Below are positions 42,009 through 55,558 of a stretch of DNA of 64,000 bases, in pieces. Below the pieces are notes generated by a model. It was not told the DNA's origin and ran no database searches. It saw only the letters and a list, made by a program, of their open reading frames with translations. Source of the stretch: Solirubrobacter ginsenosidimutans (GTDB taxonomy: Bacteria; Actinomycetota; Thermoleophilia; Solirubrobacterales; Solirubrobacteraceae); assembly GCF_027587205.1 (NCBI RefSeq), contig NZ_JAPDOD010000046.1, positions 1-64,000 of the forward strand, given 5' to 3'. Position numbers and translations under genes: made by a program. Every line of letters starts with the position of its first letter. Position 1 is the stretch's first letter.

Positions 42009-45000
42009 GTGCTGGAGGCAACGGCGAGATGCTCCGCGAGAACGCTCGTGGACCAGAACGATGAGACCGGCCGCGTCGTACGCGGGTGGCTGAACGGCGA
42101 CCCTGAGGGCCGCCGGCTGCTGGATCGCCTCGAAGACACGCCGCAGGCGGAGGTCCCGCTCCTGCGGACATGGATGGAGCGCAACCAGGGCAGCGCGCCG
42201 CCAGTGGTGCAGCAGCAGATCACGGGTGGGCACATCGACAAGCTCGTGATCGTGGCGCAAGCTGAGAACGTCAACCTTGGTCAGCATGCGGACCGGATAG
42301 CCGCCGATCCGTACCGGCCTCGGCTCGCCCCGCTGCTGCGCCGTCACGAGTTCGTCGCCGGTCGCGAGAAGGAGATGGGACTCGTCCGGGACGTGATCCA
42401 GACGAGGTCGAGGCCGTACGTCTTCGTCACGGGCATGTCCGGCTACGGGAAGACGGCGCTGCTCGTCGAGCTCGTCCGGCAGTTCGAGGCGAGCAATGGC
42501 GCAGGGCCGACCGTCGTGTCGACGTTCATCAGCCGTGTCTTCGGCCTCGCCGACGAGACCTTCGGACTCGGCAACCTGTGCCAGCAGCTGGCCGCCGCCC
42601 ACGACGACCGCCGCGCGTTGGTGTCCGGGTCCGCCGACCTGCGCGCCAGATATCTGGGTCTCCTGGCGAAGCAGCCGCCCGCAGGGCGGCGCCTCGTGAT
42701 CGTTATCGATGGGCTCGACGAGGCCGATGGCTGGATCGCTCCTGACCTCTTTCCGCCCGATCTGCCGGAGCAGGTCGTCGTCGTCTTCTCGGCACGCGAG
42801 GCGGCGGAGCACGACTGGGTGCAAGAGCTCCAGCTGCCCGCCGAGGCAGTGAGCCAAGTCTCGCTCACGCGCTTTGGGAGAGCGGAGATCCGCGAAATCG
42901 TCGCCGCCGCCGGAGGCGCGGACGCCGCCTGGGCGAGCGAGCCCCCGGCGCTCGACGCGATCACCACGGTCTCGGAGGGCGATCCGTTCTACGTCCGCCA
43001 TCTCGTCGACGACATCCGCGAACGGCGGATCCTCTCGGTCGAGGCGCTGCGGAAAAAGCCGACCGGGCTGAAGGCGTACTTCGACGAGTGGTGGAAGGAC
43101 GTCGTCACGGTCGTAGGCGTGCCCGGCGTGGCCGATCTCCTCGGCTATCTCCTGGTTGCGCGTGGGCCGCTCACGCGCGACGACTTGACGGACATCAGCG
43201 AGGACGACGCGCTCGCCTGGGACAGCGTCGACACCGCGCTCGACGGTGTCCGGCGGCTGTTGATCGGCGACGCGGACGACGGTTACACGCTCTGCCACTC
43301 GCGCTTCGCCACGTACTCTCGGACCATCGCATCAACGCAGCGGCGCGACGGAAGTACCGCGACCGCTTGATCGAGTCCTGCGAGCGCTGGGACGAACATC
43401 GCCGGCGCTACGCGCTCGTGCACCTTGCGGGACATCTCGGCGACGAGCTCGCGGTCTCGGCGGCCGGCCGCGCCGACGAGTTCGCGGCCAAGCTCGCCGC
43501 GCTCGTGACCAACGCCGGCTACCAGCGGGCACACCAGGACGCGACCGCCGATCCAGCCGGCCTCCAACAGATCCTGCGGGCCGCCCTGGCGAGCATTGCG
43601 GCGTCGGAGCACGCCGTGGCGCTCTCGCCGCTGGTGCAAGTCGCGCTCGCGCAAGAGAGCTTCCGGCGAGAGTGGCTACGGCCGGACTCGATCTTCGCGC
43701 TCGCGGAGCAGGGGAGCTTGCGGGAGGCCGAGCGTCGCCTCGCGATGTTCCAGGCTGACGATCACTGGGCGCAGGCGATCCGGCTGTTGATCGCGTGGCT
43801 CGCGCCCGCAGATGAACGTGACCGGGCGGACGAGCTGCGTACGCGCGTCAGGGCTGAGTTGCAGCCGGATCTGCTGCTCTCGCTGCTGCACGACCAGGTG
43901 CACGCTGTGCTCGGCGGCCCGGTTGTCGGGCCGGCCGGCCTTCCAGCCCCGCCATCACTGGAGGTCTCACAGGAGATCGTCAGTCGACTCGGGGGCGCCA
44001 CGGCCAATGAATCGCACATTTCCGGGTTCGAGCCGCTGGAGGCGTCGGGACGGCCCGGAACGACTCCGGAGTATCTCGCGGAGCTCCAGGGTCCGATCCT
44101 GGTGGCGACGGCCGCCCACGATTGGGTGGCCGGAGGTGCGCTGCTCGACGAGTACATCGCGATCCACGCCGCGAATCCGTACGCGGAGTACCGCAATCGC
44201 TCTCTGTGGGCGCTCCTTGGCGCGGTGCTGCGACATCCGGACTCGTACCGCGCGCGGGACCTTGCTCGCACGATCGCGACGGCGGCGCTAGGGCGATCCG
44301 CAATCGTCTTCCAGGAAGGGCTCGCCATCGCCGTCGACGCCAGGCGGGGAGTCGAGCTACGCGACCGCGAGCAGGAAGCCCTCGGACGAACCGAGGTCTT
44401 GGCAGCGCTCCGCTGGCGATCCGACTCGTGGGGCAGCCATCAGCGGCGGTTGGCGGCGCTCGCCGAGGCCTACTGCGTCGCCCTCCGAAAGCCGCACGAA
44501 GCGCAAGCGTTGCTTGCGAGGGGCACGCAGTTGCCGAGCGGCTTCGCCGGGTTCCAGGCGCCGGTCAGCCTCACCCTCGCGGAGTCCAACGCTCTCTGTG
44601 GCGGCCCGGTGGCTCCGGCCTTGGACGCCGCGCTCACCGCTGCGCACAACATCCAAGAGCCGCCCTTCTGCGCGCGCACCACTGCGCGCGTGAACGCCAT
44701 GCGACACCGCTGGTGGCCAGGCCCAACCGACTTCGAGCCCATCGTCGACCGCCTGATCGCCGACTCGCTCACCGCCGAGTTCTCGCCGATCCACATCGTC
44801 GGCGAGGTCTATCGGCACCGAGGGGCGGGCGAGCGCCTCGATATCCCCGACGCGATGAGGACCGCCGACACGCTGCCGGCGCTCGCGGAGTTCGTCTATC
44901 GGACGACGCCGAGCGCGATCCGGCGACTCAACCAAAACCTTCCAGTGGACCGCGCGCTGGAGCGCGATAGCGAGGTCTCCGTGCCCGACTCGCGTTTCAT

Positions 45001-45247
45001 CCCGCAGCTGGCGGCGCGGTTGGCGGCCGGCATCCTCGCTCAGACCGGTCGTTCGCCGTTGGCGCGTGCGCGCCTGATCCGGCGGCTGGTGCCGTTCGCG
45101 GCTGAGAACCCAACCGCGCTGGACACCATCCTCAGCAGGCTCGTGCTCGCGGCGCCGGACGGCGACTTCGAGGCGCTCGCGCCGCTGGCGGCGGACGCCG
45201 CCGCGCAGATGGACGAGCCGGACCCCTCTCTGGCCAGAGAATTCTAG
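42009..45247 (+). pseudogene. STAND/NLR-like NTPase with N-terminal amyloid motif, frameshifted
   Basis: Two frames together encode about 1,079 residues. The first frame (GTG 42009, or GTG 42048) holds a helical N-terminus, a motif TGGHIDKLVIVAQAENVNLG (about 72-91) matching the divergent effector, Walker A GMSGYGKT (142-149), Walker B LVIVIDGLDEA (229-239), VVVVFSAR and a winged-helix-like region to about 436. At about 43316, TACTCTCGG breaks the frame; reading from 43316 in the -1 frame continues LSDHRINAAARRKYRDRLIE and runs 643 residues of helical, TPR-like repeats to 45247. A single lost C would explain it, or a sequencing error. No slippery heptamer is seen. If the break is real the sensor is inactive. 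Confidence 0.78.
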
Positions 45248-45262
45248 ATCGCTCGAGCGATC
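45247..45262. terminator. 16-bp palindrome between convergent genes
   Basis: GATCGCTCGAGCGATC is a perfect palindrome starting at the last base of the NTPase stop and ending within the stop of the convergent ABC exporter. It may be a bidirectional 3' structure, although there is no T-tract. Confidence 0.4.
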
Positions 45263-47071
45263 AGGTCGCGACCGCGGAGCCTTCGTCGCGAGCGACCAGC
45301 GCGGCGTACTTGCCGCCCAGCGCCAGGAGCTCCTCGTGGGTGCCGCGCTCGGCGACCTCGCCGCGGTCCAACACCACGATCTGGTCGGCGTCGCGGACGG
45401 TCGAGAGCCGGTGCGCGATGACGAGCGTGGTGCGGCCCTCGGCGAGCTTCTCCAGCGCCTCGCCCACGGCGCGCTCGGTCGCGACGTCCAGCGCGGACGT
45501 CGCCTCATCCAGGACCAGCACGGGCGGGTTGCGCAGGATGGTGCGGGCGATCGCGATCCGCTGCTTCTCACCGCCCGAGAACCGGAAGCCGCGCTCGCCC
45601 ACGACCGTGTCGTAGCCGTCGGGCAGCTCCGCGATCTTGTCGTGGATCTGCGCCGCCCGCGCCGCGTCCTCGATCTCGGCATCCGAAGCGTCCGGCCGCG
45701 CGAAGCGCAGGTTCTCGCGCACCGACGCGTGGAAGAGGTAGGTCTCCTGGGAGACGACGCCCACGGTGTCGGCGAGCGCGTCGAAGGTCAGCTCGCGCAG
45801 ATCGGTGCCGTCGATCAGGACCGCGCCCTGCTCGGGGTCGTACAGGCGCGCGGCGAGGTAGCCCAACGACGTCTTGCCCGCGCCCGTCTCGCCCACCAAT
45901 GCGGTACGCGTGCCCGGCGGGACGACGATGTCGACGTCGCGCAAGGTCCACTCGTCGCCGTAGCGGAACCAGACGCCGTCGAAGCGCACCTCGCCACGGA
46001 CATGGTCCAGCGTTCGCGTCCCCGGCGTGATGTCCACCGGCAGGTCGAGGTACTCGAAGACGCGGTCGAACAAAGCGACCGACGTCTGGATGTCGACGGC
46101 CACCGACAACAAGGACTGGACCGGGAAGAAGAGCCGCGTCTGCAGCGTGGTGAACGCGACGATCGTGCCGATCGAGGCCGCGCCCGGGGCCAGGCCCGCG
46201 AACAGGTAGACCAGCGCGGGCATGACCGCGAAGGACGTCTGGATCGCGGCCATCATCCAGCGGCCGGCCATCCGCGAGCGGACCTCGAGGTCGGCCAGGT
46301 TCGCCGACTCGCGCTCGAAGCGCTCCGTCAGTTCCGGCCCGCGGCCCATCGTCTTGCCCAGCAGGATGCCGGACACCGACAGGGACTCCTGGACCAGCGA
46401 CGAGATGTCGGCCATCGCGCCCTGCTTGACCGTCGTGATCTTGCGCCGCTGCGCACCCACCCGGCGCGACAGCAACACGAAGAACGGCAGCAGCGCCAGC
46501 GAGAACACCGCCAGCCGCCAGTCCAGCAGGAACATGGCGACGACCGACGCGATGACCGTCGTCACGTTGGAGACGATCGACGCGGCGGTCGAGGTGACGA
46601 CGCTCTGCACGCCGCCGATGTCGTTCGCGATCCGCGACTGGATCTCGCCCGTCCGCGTCCGCGTGAAGAACGCCAGCGAGAGCTTCTGCAGGTGCTGGTA
46701 GACCTGCGTGCGCAGGTCGTGCATCACCCGCTGGCCCACCAGGTTGGTGAGCCAGGTCTGGCCGACGCCCAGCACCCCGGTCGCGATCGAGATGGCGATC
46801 ATCCCGCCGACCAGGACGAACAGCAGGTCGTTCTCGTTGTCGGGAATCGCGTGGTCGAGCACGTCCCGCAGCAGGAACGGGGAGATCATCGAGAGGATCG
46901 CCGAGACGGCGATCAGGAACAGGACGATCCCCAGCCGGCCCCGGTAGGGCCGGAAGAGCCGAACGATCCGGCGCGTCAGGTCTGGCGTCTTAGGCTTGCC
47001 AGGGGGTGGGGGTTGGAGGCGACGCCCTCCCGGGGAATCGCCTCCGCCCTCATAGCGCCGGAAGGCTGCCG

Positions 47072-47075
<4 letters not shown>
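45261..47075 (-). CDS. ABC exporter, fused membrane and ATPase domains
   Basis: 604 residues. A type IV ABC membrane domain with six helices (about 40-335, including LAFFTRTRTGEIQSRIANDIGGVQ) is followed by the ATPase: Walker A GETGAGKTS, Q-loop VSQETYLFHASVRENL, signature FSGGEKQRIAIARTIL, Walker B VLVLDEATSALD and H-loop VIAHRLSTV. It should act as a homo- or heterodimeric lipid or drug exporter. The N-terminal 35 residues are Gly/Pro-rich and cytoplasmic. It overlaps the 3' end of lon by 4 bases (same strand), so the two may be co-transcribed. Confidence 0.94.
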
Positions 47076-49360
<2,285 letters not shown>

Positions 49361-49383
49361 GGTGTGCGGCTTCACTTTCTCTC

Positions 49384-49429
49384 GGTACTTACTTTCCGTA
49401 AGAGTACCAGCCGCACACCCAGGACTCAA
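49384..49429 (-). promoter_or_regulatory. lon promoter with overlapping dyad
   Basis: On the minus strand TTGAGT (49429-49424) and TACTCT (49406-49401) are separated by exactly 17 bases. The dyad GGTACTTAC-TTTCC-GTAAGAGTACC (49384-49408) covers the -10 box, a natural repressor site. It does not match the HspR HAIR consensus CTTGAGT-N7-ACTCAAG in full. Confidence 0.65.
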
Positions 49430-49456
49430 CAGATCTCTGCGACCTCGACTGAGATT

Positions 49457-50215
49457 CTATCTTGGCGCCATACGCAGGGCGCCGTCCAGGCGGATGACCT
49501 CGCCGTTGAGCATCGTGTTGGAGACGATGTGCAGCGCGAGCGCCGCGTACTCGTCCGGGCGGCCGAGGCGGGGCGGGAACGGGACGGTCGCGCCGAGCGA
49601 GGTGCGGACCTCTTCGGGCAGGCCCGCGAGCAGCGGCGTGTCGAACAGACCCGGCGCGATCGCGCAGACGCGGATGCCGGACTGGGCGAGGTCGCGCGCC
49701 GCCGGGAGGGTGAGGCCGACGATGCCGCCCTTGGACGCCGAGTAGGCGACCTGGCCGATCTGGCCGTCGTAGGCGGCGATCGACGCCGTGTTGATGTGCA
49801 CGCCGCGTTCACCCGCCTCGTCGGGGGTGTTGTCGAGCATCGAAGCGGCGGCGAGGCGCAGCACGTTGAAGCTGCCGATCAGGTTGACGCGAATCACGGT
49901 CTCGAACACGTCGAGGCTGTGCGGGCCCTTGCGGCCGGCGGTCTTCTCGGCGGGGCCGATCCCGGCGCAGCTGACGCTGATCCGCAGGCCCTCGTCGGCC
50001 GCGGCGTGCTTGACGGCGGCCGCGACGTCGGCCTCGCTCGTGACGTCGGTCGTGATGAACTCGGCGCCGATCTCCTCGGCGAGCGCGGTGCCGCGCTCGG
50101 CGTTGAGATCCGCGATCGTGACGCGGGCTCCGGCGGCGCTCAGGCCGCGAGCGGTGGCGGCGCCGAGACCCGACGCACCTCCCGCTACGAGGGCGTTCAA
50201 ACCTTCAATTTGCAT
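49457..50215 (-). CDS. Short-chain dehydrogenase (3-hydroxyacyl-CoA dehydrogenase type)
   Basis: 252 residues from ATG 50215, where homology begins ([32 protein letters not shown]). The NAD-binding GxxxGx[13 protein letters not shown] and catalytic S-Y-K are present: [29 protein letters not shown] gives Tyr and Lys in YSASK. The ending [41 protein letters not shown] is typical of the HSD17B10/2-methyl-3-hydroxybutyryl-CoA dehydrogenase branch, suggesting a role in isoleucine or branched fatty acid breakdown. Confidence 0.92.
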   Translation of the reverse strand: MQIEGLNALVAGGASGLGAATARGLSAAGARVTIADLNAERGTALAEEIGAEFITTDVTSEADVAAAVKHAAADEGLRISVSCAGIGPAEKTAGRKGPHSLDVFETVIRVNLIGSFNVLRLAAASMLDNTPDEAGERGVHINTASIAAYDGQIGQVAYSASKGGIVGLTLPAARDLAQSGIRVCAIAPGLFDTPLLAGLPEEVRTSLGATVPFPPRLGRPDEYAALALHIVSNTMLNGEVIRLDGALRMAPR

Positions 50216-50225
50216 CCGCTGGACG

Positions 50226-51785
50226 CTAGCCCAGACGGGCGGTGCGGGTCTTCGACGAGATGCCCGAGAGGATCTCGTTGCCACCGAACTTCGCTTGGAA
50301 GCGCACGCGGCTCGCCGTGCGCGTCTTGAAGGAGAACGTCGTCTTGTACTCGCAGGTGCGCGAGAGCGAGACCCGCTTGGACGAGATCAGCTTGGTGCCG
50401 CGCTTGGCGCTGAACGTGATCGTGCCCGAGCAGCCTTGAGAGGGCGAGACCGGGTCGGGCCGCGTGATCTTGCCGTTGAGGCTGAAGGCATAGGGCGCCT
50501 TGCGGTCGCGGCTCGGCTTGAGCGTGAGCGTCATCTCCTTGGCGGCGAAGCGGCGGACGGTGACCGCGCGCACCGCGCTCGTCGTCTGTCCCGCGCCGTC
50601 GAAGGCGACGGCGAGCAGTGTGTTGCGGCCCACGTCGCCCCCGCGTGGCTGGTAGGCGCAATTGAACGGCGCGGCGACGACCTCGCAGAGCAGGCGGTCG
50701 TCGTCGAAGAACTGCACCTTGGCCAGACCGCGGTCGTCCGCGGCGGTGACGGAGAGCATCGTCGTCGTGTTGGCCGAGAGGGCGGCGCCCGCGCCGGGCG
50801 CGCCCCACGCGAGCGTCGGCGCGTGATCGTCGAACGGGCCGCCCGGGCTCGCCTGGATCTGGACGTTCTCGCAACTGGGCGAGATCACGTCGAGCGTGTC
50901 GGCGAGCACGGTGTCGGTGCCGCCGTTGCAGATGACGGTGTCGGGCGAGCCGTCGCGGGCGTTGATCAGGTCGTCCTGGGGGCCGCCCTCGAGGACGTCC
51001 GCGCCCTCGCCGCCGGTGATGACCGCCTTGCCGGAGATGGCGGTCAGGCGGTTGGCGCGACTGTCGCCCGTGAGCGTGATCGTCTGCGAGGTGTCGACGA
51101 CGGCGCCCTCGACGTTCTCGACGTCGGTGCCGATCAGGTCGTTCTCGGGCGGGCCGTCGACCTCCGTGGGCCCGCCGTCGTTCTGGATGCCGTCGAGCGA
51201 GAACGCCGCCCCGAAGCGTTTGCCGTAGGACGCGGTGTCGATGCCGTCGCCGCCGACCATCGTGTCGGTGCCCGTGTTAGGCCGCAGGATGTCGTTGCCG
51301 TCGCCGCCGCGCAGCTGGTCGTTGCCGGGGAAGCCGTCGATGTCGTCGTTGCCCGCGCCGCCGTCGATGCTGTCGCCGCGCAGCCCGCCGACGAGGACGT
51401 CGTTGCCGTCTCCGCCCGTGATGATGGCCGGGATCGTCTCCAGGCCGAAGAAGGTGCCCTGGTCGTCCTGGTATCCGGCCTCGAGGCGGTCGCTCATGTC
51501 GCCCGCGTCGAGCGTGGCGCTGTCCACGTTCACGCAGACGTACGGATTGGTCCCGGTACAGCCGGGCCCGAGCGTGATCGGGTCGTCGTCGCGGCCGGTG
51601 CCGTCGAAGCGCTGCACGGTCACCGTGCCGTTCGGGTCCTCGGTGAACCGCACGTTGCTGACCTTGCCGGGGGCGCCCGTGTAGTGCAGGAGCTTGTTCG
51701 CGTCGACGCTCAGGTCAGCCGCCCGCGCGGAAGCGGGCAGCGCGAGGAGGATCAGTGCGATCGAGACCGCCAGTCGCCGGACCAT
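50226..51785 (-). CDS. Secreted RTX-like calcium-binding repeat protein
   Basis: 519 residues from ATG 51785. A signal peptide ([19 protein letters not shown]) precedes an Ig-like N-terminal part. Hemolysin-type nonapeptide repeats follow near 105-165 ([44 protein letters not shown]) and again near 250-285 ([17 protein letters not shown]). The C-terminal half has two beta domains (about 300-515) with three Cys. RTX repeats bind Ca2+ and fold after secretion. No type I secretion genes are near, so Sec export is expected. Its function is unknown (adhesin or matrix protein possible). Confidence 0.85.
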   Translation of the reverse strand: MVRRLAVSIALILLALPASARAADLSVDANKLLHYTGAPGKVSNVRFTEDPNGTVTVQRFDGTGRDDDPITLGPGCTGTNPYVCVNVDSATLDAGDMSDRLEAGYQDDQGTFFGLETIPAIITGGDGNDVLVGGLRGDSIDGGAGNDDIDGFPGNDQLRGGDGNDILRPNTGTDTMVGGDGIDTASYGKRFGAAFSLDGIQNDGGPTEVDGPPENDLIGTDVENVEGAVVDTSQTITLTGDSRANRLTAISGKAVITGGEGADVLEGGPQDDLINARDGSPDTVICNGGTDTVLADTLDVISPSCENVQIQASPGGPFDDHAPTLAWGAPGAGAALSANTTTMLSVTAADDRGLAKVQFFDDDRLLCEVVAAPFNCAYQPRGGDVGRNTLLAVAFDGAGQTTSAVRAVTVRRFAAKEMTLTLKPSRDRKAPYAFSLNGKITRPDPVSPSQGCSGTITFSAKRGTKLISSKRVSLSRTCEYKTTFSFKTRTASRVRFQAKFGGNEILSGISSKTRTARLG

Positions 51786-51795
51786 CGCGTCAAAC

Positions 51796-52512
51796 CTAGC
51801 GGGCGCTCGCGTAGCGCAGGAACAGTTCGTCCTCACTGCGTAACACCCAAGACAACGCGAACCGCGCCGGCGCGGCGAGACGAGGGCCGGCGACGATCGC
51901 GGTCTGCGTGCCGTCGCCGGTGAGGAGCGGGCTGAGCGTGAGGAAGAGCTCGTCGACGAGGCCCGCGGCCAGGAACCCGCCGAACAGCGACGGTCCGCCT
52001 TCGCTCAACAGCGCCCGCACGCCTCGCGCGCGGAGGTCGGCCAGCGCATTCGCCGGCGTGCACTCCTGCAGGCGCACGACCTCGACCGGGGCAGCGACGT
52101 CCGGCACCGGGCCCGCGTCGGCCGGGCCGTAGATCACGACCGGCTGGTCGGGCGCAGCGAACAGCCCCGCCTCCCACGGGATGTCGAAGCGGCGCGAGAT
52201 CAGGACCGCGAGCGGCGGCGAAGGGCGGCGCGCGGGGGACAACAGCCGGGCGTAGCCTTCGGCGCGCACCGTGCCGGGGCCGATCAGGACCGCGTCGGCG
52301 ACGGTGCGCAGCCCGAGCAGCATCTCGAGGTCGCCGTCGCCGCCCAGGGGCCGCGAGCTGCCGTCGATGGTCGCCCGCCCGTCCACCGACTCGACGAAGT
52401 TGAAGAACACGTACGGGCGCGCGTCACCCGCGCGTGACGCCAGGTCGGCCTCCGCCAGCAGCTCGGCGGCCGAGAACGTCCCGCCGCCGGTCAGGCGCTC
52501 AAAGGACGACAT
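51796..52512 (-). CDS. RibD C-terminal/dihydrofolate-reductase-like reductase
   Basis: 238 residues from ATG 52512 (ORF extends to 52533). The RibD_C fold is shown by PYVFFNFVESVDGRATIDGSSRPLGGDGDLEMLLGLRTVADAVLIGPGTVRAEGYARLL (about 31-90), RALLSEGGPSLFGGFLAAGLVDELFLTLSPLLTG and the C-terminal SEDELFLRY. Such stand-alone domains reduce pyrimidine or pterin intermediates with NADPH. The true substrate is unclear because no rib operon is present. It overlaps the 3' end of the tag gene by 14 bases. Confidence 0.87.
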   Translation of the reverse strand: MSSFERLTGGGTFSAAELLAEADLASRAGDARPYVFFNFVESVDGRATIDGSSRPLGGDGDLEMLLGLRTVADAVLIGPGTVRAEGYARLLSPARRPSPPLAVLISRRFDIPWEAGLFAAPDQPVVIYGPADAGPVPDVAAPVEVVRLQECTPANALADLRARGVRALLSEGGPSLFGGFLAAGLVDELFLTLSPLLTGDGTQTAIVAGPRLAAPARFALSWVLRSEDELFLRYASAR

Positions 52513-53065
52513 GGCAGCCCTCGAAGTGGTCATCGACCAGTCCGCAGGCCTGCATCATCGCGTAGGCGGTGGTGGGGCCGACGAAGCGGAAGCCCTCCTT
52601 CTTCAACGCCTTGGCCAGTGCCTTGGACTCGGGCGTCGACGCCGCGAGCTCCGCCAGGCCGCGGCGCCGCGACGGCCGCGGCTCGGGCGCGAAGGACCAG
52701 ATCAGGTCGGTCAGGTTCACGTCCAGCGCCGCCCGCGCATTCGCGATCGCCGCCTCGATCTTCAGGCGATTGCGGACGATCCCCGCATCGGCCATCAGCC
52801 GCGCCACGTCATCCTCGCCGAACTCCGCCACCCGCGAGATCTCGAACCCCGCGAACGCCGCGCGGAAGTTCTCGCGCTTGCGCAGGATCGTGATCCACGC
52901 CAAACCGGACTGGAAGGCCTCCAGCGTCATCCGCTCGTACAGGCCCTGGTCGGTCTTCACCGGCCGGCCCCACTCCTCGTCGTGGTAGGCGATGTACTCG
53001 GCCGCGGAGACCGACCAGGCGCAGCGCAGGAGTCCGTCGGGGCCTTCGGCCAGTGCGTCGCTCAC
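52499..53065 (-). CDS. tag: DNA-3-methyladenine glycosylase I
   Basis: 188 residues of normal length. RCAWSVSAAEYIAYHDEEWGRPV (about 14-36) contains the base-binding residues and the first zinc ligands C15 and H28. LYERMTLEAFQSGLAWITILRKRENFRAAFAGFE is the helix-hairpin-helix core, and FVGPTTAYAMMQACGLVDDH with HFEGC supplies the C-terminal zinc ligands. It excises 3-methyladenine from alkylated DNA. It is upstream of the RibD-like gene (same strand) and divergent from a small membrane protein gene. Confidence 0.96.
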   Translation of the reverse strand: MSDALAEGPDGLLRCAWSVSAAEYIAYHDEEWGRPVKTDQGLYERMTLEAFQSGLAWITILRKRENFRAAFAGFEISRVAEFGEDDVARLMADAGIVRNRLKIEAAIANARAALDVNLTDLIWSFAPEPRPSRRRGLAELAASTPESKALAKALKKEGFRFVGPTTAYAMMQACGLVDDHFEGCHVVL

Positions 53066-53094
53066 GTCGCGGCACGTTATAGGCTCGCGATTGG

Positions 53095-53553
53095 ATGAAC
53101 CTCAGCCGCCTCGGACGCGGGGAACTCCTCGCCGTGCTCGGCGGCCTCTTGCTCGCCATCGGTGTGTTCCTGCCGTGGTACGGCACCAATCCGGACAATC
53201 GCAACGCCAACCTCGACGGCGCGAGCGGGACGTTCTCCTGCTGGGAGGCGCACCCGATCCTGCGCTGGCTGCTGCTCGCCGCGGCGCTCGCGCCGCTGAT
53301 CCTGGCCTGGATCATCCTGCGCGATCACCAGCTCTCGTGGCCGCGCGGTGAGATGACCGCCGTGGTGGGGATGATCGCCCTTGTGCTCGTGCTCTACGTC
53401 GGCCTCGTCGACCGGCCCGGGGAACCTTCGGGTCAGATCTCGCTGAAGTACGGGTGGTTCGTCGCGCTGCTGGGCATCGCGGCGATCATCGTCGGCGGGG
53501 CCATGCGCGCGGGCGGCACCGAACGACCACGAAAGCCCCCAGGAGTCCTATGA
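53095..53553 (+). CDS. Four-helix membrane protein of unknown function
   Basis: 152 residues with four predicted membrane helices (about 11-29, 57-76, 85-106, 120-140) and a short extracytoplasmic loop (WYGTNPDNRNANLDGASGTFSCWEAHP) that carries one Cys. It is not assigned to a named family. The stop overlaps the ATG of the FBPase gene (ATGA), so it is translationally coupled to glpX. The start is ATG 53095, 29 bases from the divergent tag start. Confidence 0.78.
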   Translation: MNLSRLGRGELLAVLGGLLLAIGVFLPWYGTNPDNRNANLDGASGTFSCWEAHPILRWLLLAAALAPLILAWIILRDHQLSWPRGEMTAVVGMIALVLVLYVGLVDRPGEPSGQISLKYGWFVALLGIAAIIVGGAMRAGGTERPRKPPGVL

Positions 53554-54550
53554 CCGCCCCACGCGAAGACATGCCGCCGGACCGCAACCTCGCGCTCGAG
53601 CTCGTGCGCGTGACCGAGGCCGCCGCCCTGCAGGCCGCCCGCTACGTCGGCATGGGCGACAAGGAGGCCGCCGACCAGGCCGCCGTCGACGGCATGCACG
53701 CCGTCCTGCACACGATCCACATGGATGGCGTCGTGGTGATCGGCGAGGGCGAGAAGGACGAGGCCCCGATGCTCGCCAACGGCGAGATCGTCGGCGACGG
53801 CACCCCGCCGCACGTCGACATCGCGGTCGACCCGCTCGACGGCACCCGCCTCACCGCCCAGGGCCGGCCCAACGCCGTGGCCGTGATCGCGCTGTCCGAG
53901 CGCGGGACGATGTGGGACCCGGGTCCTGTGTTCTACATGGAGAAGATGGCGGCCGGCGACGGGTTGGTCGACCTGCTGGACTTCGACCGCCCGCTCGGCA
54001 AGACCGTCGAGCTGATCGCCGAGCGCCGCGGCGTCGAGGTGCGCGACGTGATGGTCGTCGTGCTCGACCGTCCGCGCCACGAGGAAGGGATCAAGGCGAT
54101 CCGCGACGCGGGCGCGCGGGTGCGGCTGATCACCGACGGCGACGTCGCCGGCGCGCTGATGGCCGCCGCGCCGGACCGCTCCGTGGACCTGCTGTGGGGG
54201 ATCGGCGGCACGCCGGAGGGCGTGATCACCGCCGCGGCACTGAAGTGCTACGGCGGCGGGATGATCGGGCGCCTGCGCCCGCAGGGCGACGAGGAACGCC
54301 AGAAAGCCGCGGCGGCGGGGTATGACGTGGACAAGGTGATGACCCACGATGACCTGGTCAAGGGCGAGAACTGCTTCTTCAGCGCCACCGGCGTGACCGA
54401 CGGCGACATGCTCGCGGGCGTGCACTACGAGGGCACGCGCGGCGCGACCACCGAGTCGCTCGTGATGCGCTCGCGCTCGGGGACGGTGCGCCGGATCGCC
54501 TCCCGCCACGACCGAACCAAGCTGCGCGAGCTGACGGGCTACCGGCTGGG

Positions 54551-54554
<4 letters not shown>
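53550..54554 (+). CDS. glpX: Fructose-1,6-bisphosphatase class II
   Basis: 334 residues from ATG 53550 with AGGAG at 53541-53545. GlpX signatures: RNLALELVRVTEAAALQAARYVGMGDKEAADQAAVDGM, VVIGEGEKDEAPMLANGE, the metal-binding VDPLDGTRLTAQGRPNAVAVIAL, DLLWGIGGTPEGVITAAALKCYGG and FSATGVTDGDMLAGVHYEG. It removes the C1 phosphate in gluconeogenesis. The codon-overlap start ties it to the preceding membrane protein, and the next gene overlaps by 4 bases. Confidence 0.96.

Positions 54555-55558
<1,004 letters not shown>

Noticed and set aside
43305..43330. Programmed -1 ribosomal frameshifting
   Set aside because: No X-XXY-YYZ slippery heptamer or obvious downstream stem is present, so a one-base deletion or error is simpler.
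42009..43370. A complete 453-residue NTPase on its own
   Set aside because: The last 18 residues do not fit the family, and homology-like sequence continues in the -1 frame, so the short protein is a frameshift product.
43088..45247. A separate 719-residue gene starting at 43088
   Set aside because: Its first 76 residues are Arg-rich shadow of the NTPase frame; meaningful sequence starts only at about 43316.
49384..49429. HspR HAIR element at lon
   Set aside because: Only one half (TTGAGT) matches and it doubles as the -35 box; the second half at the required spacing is missing.
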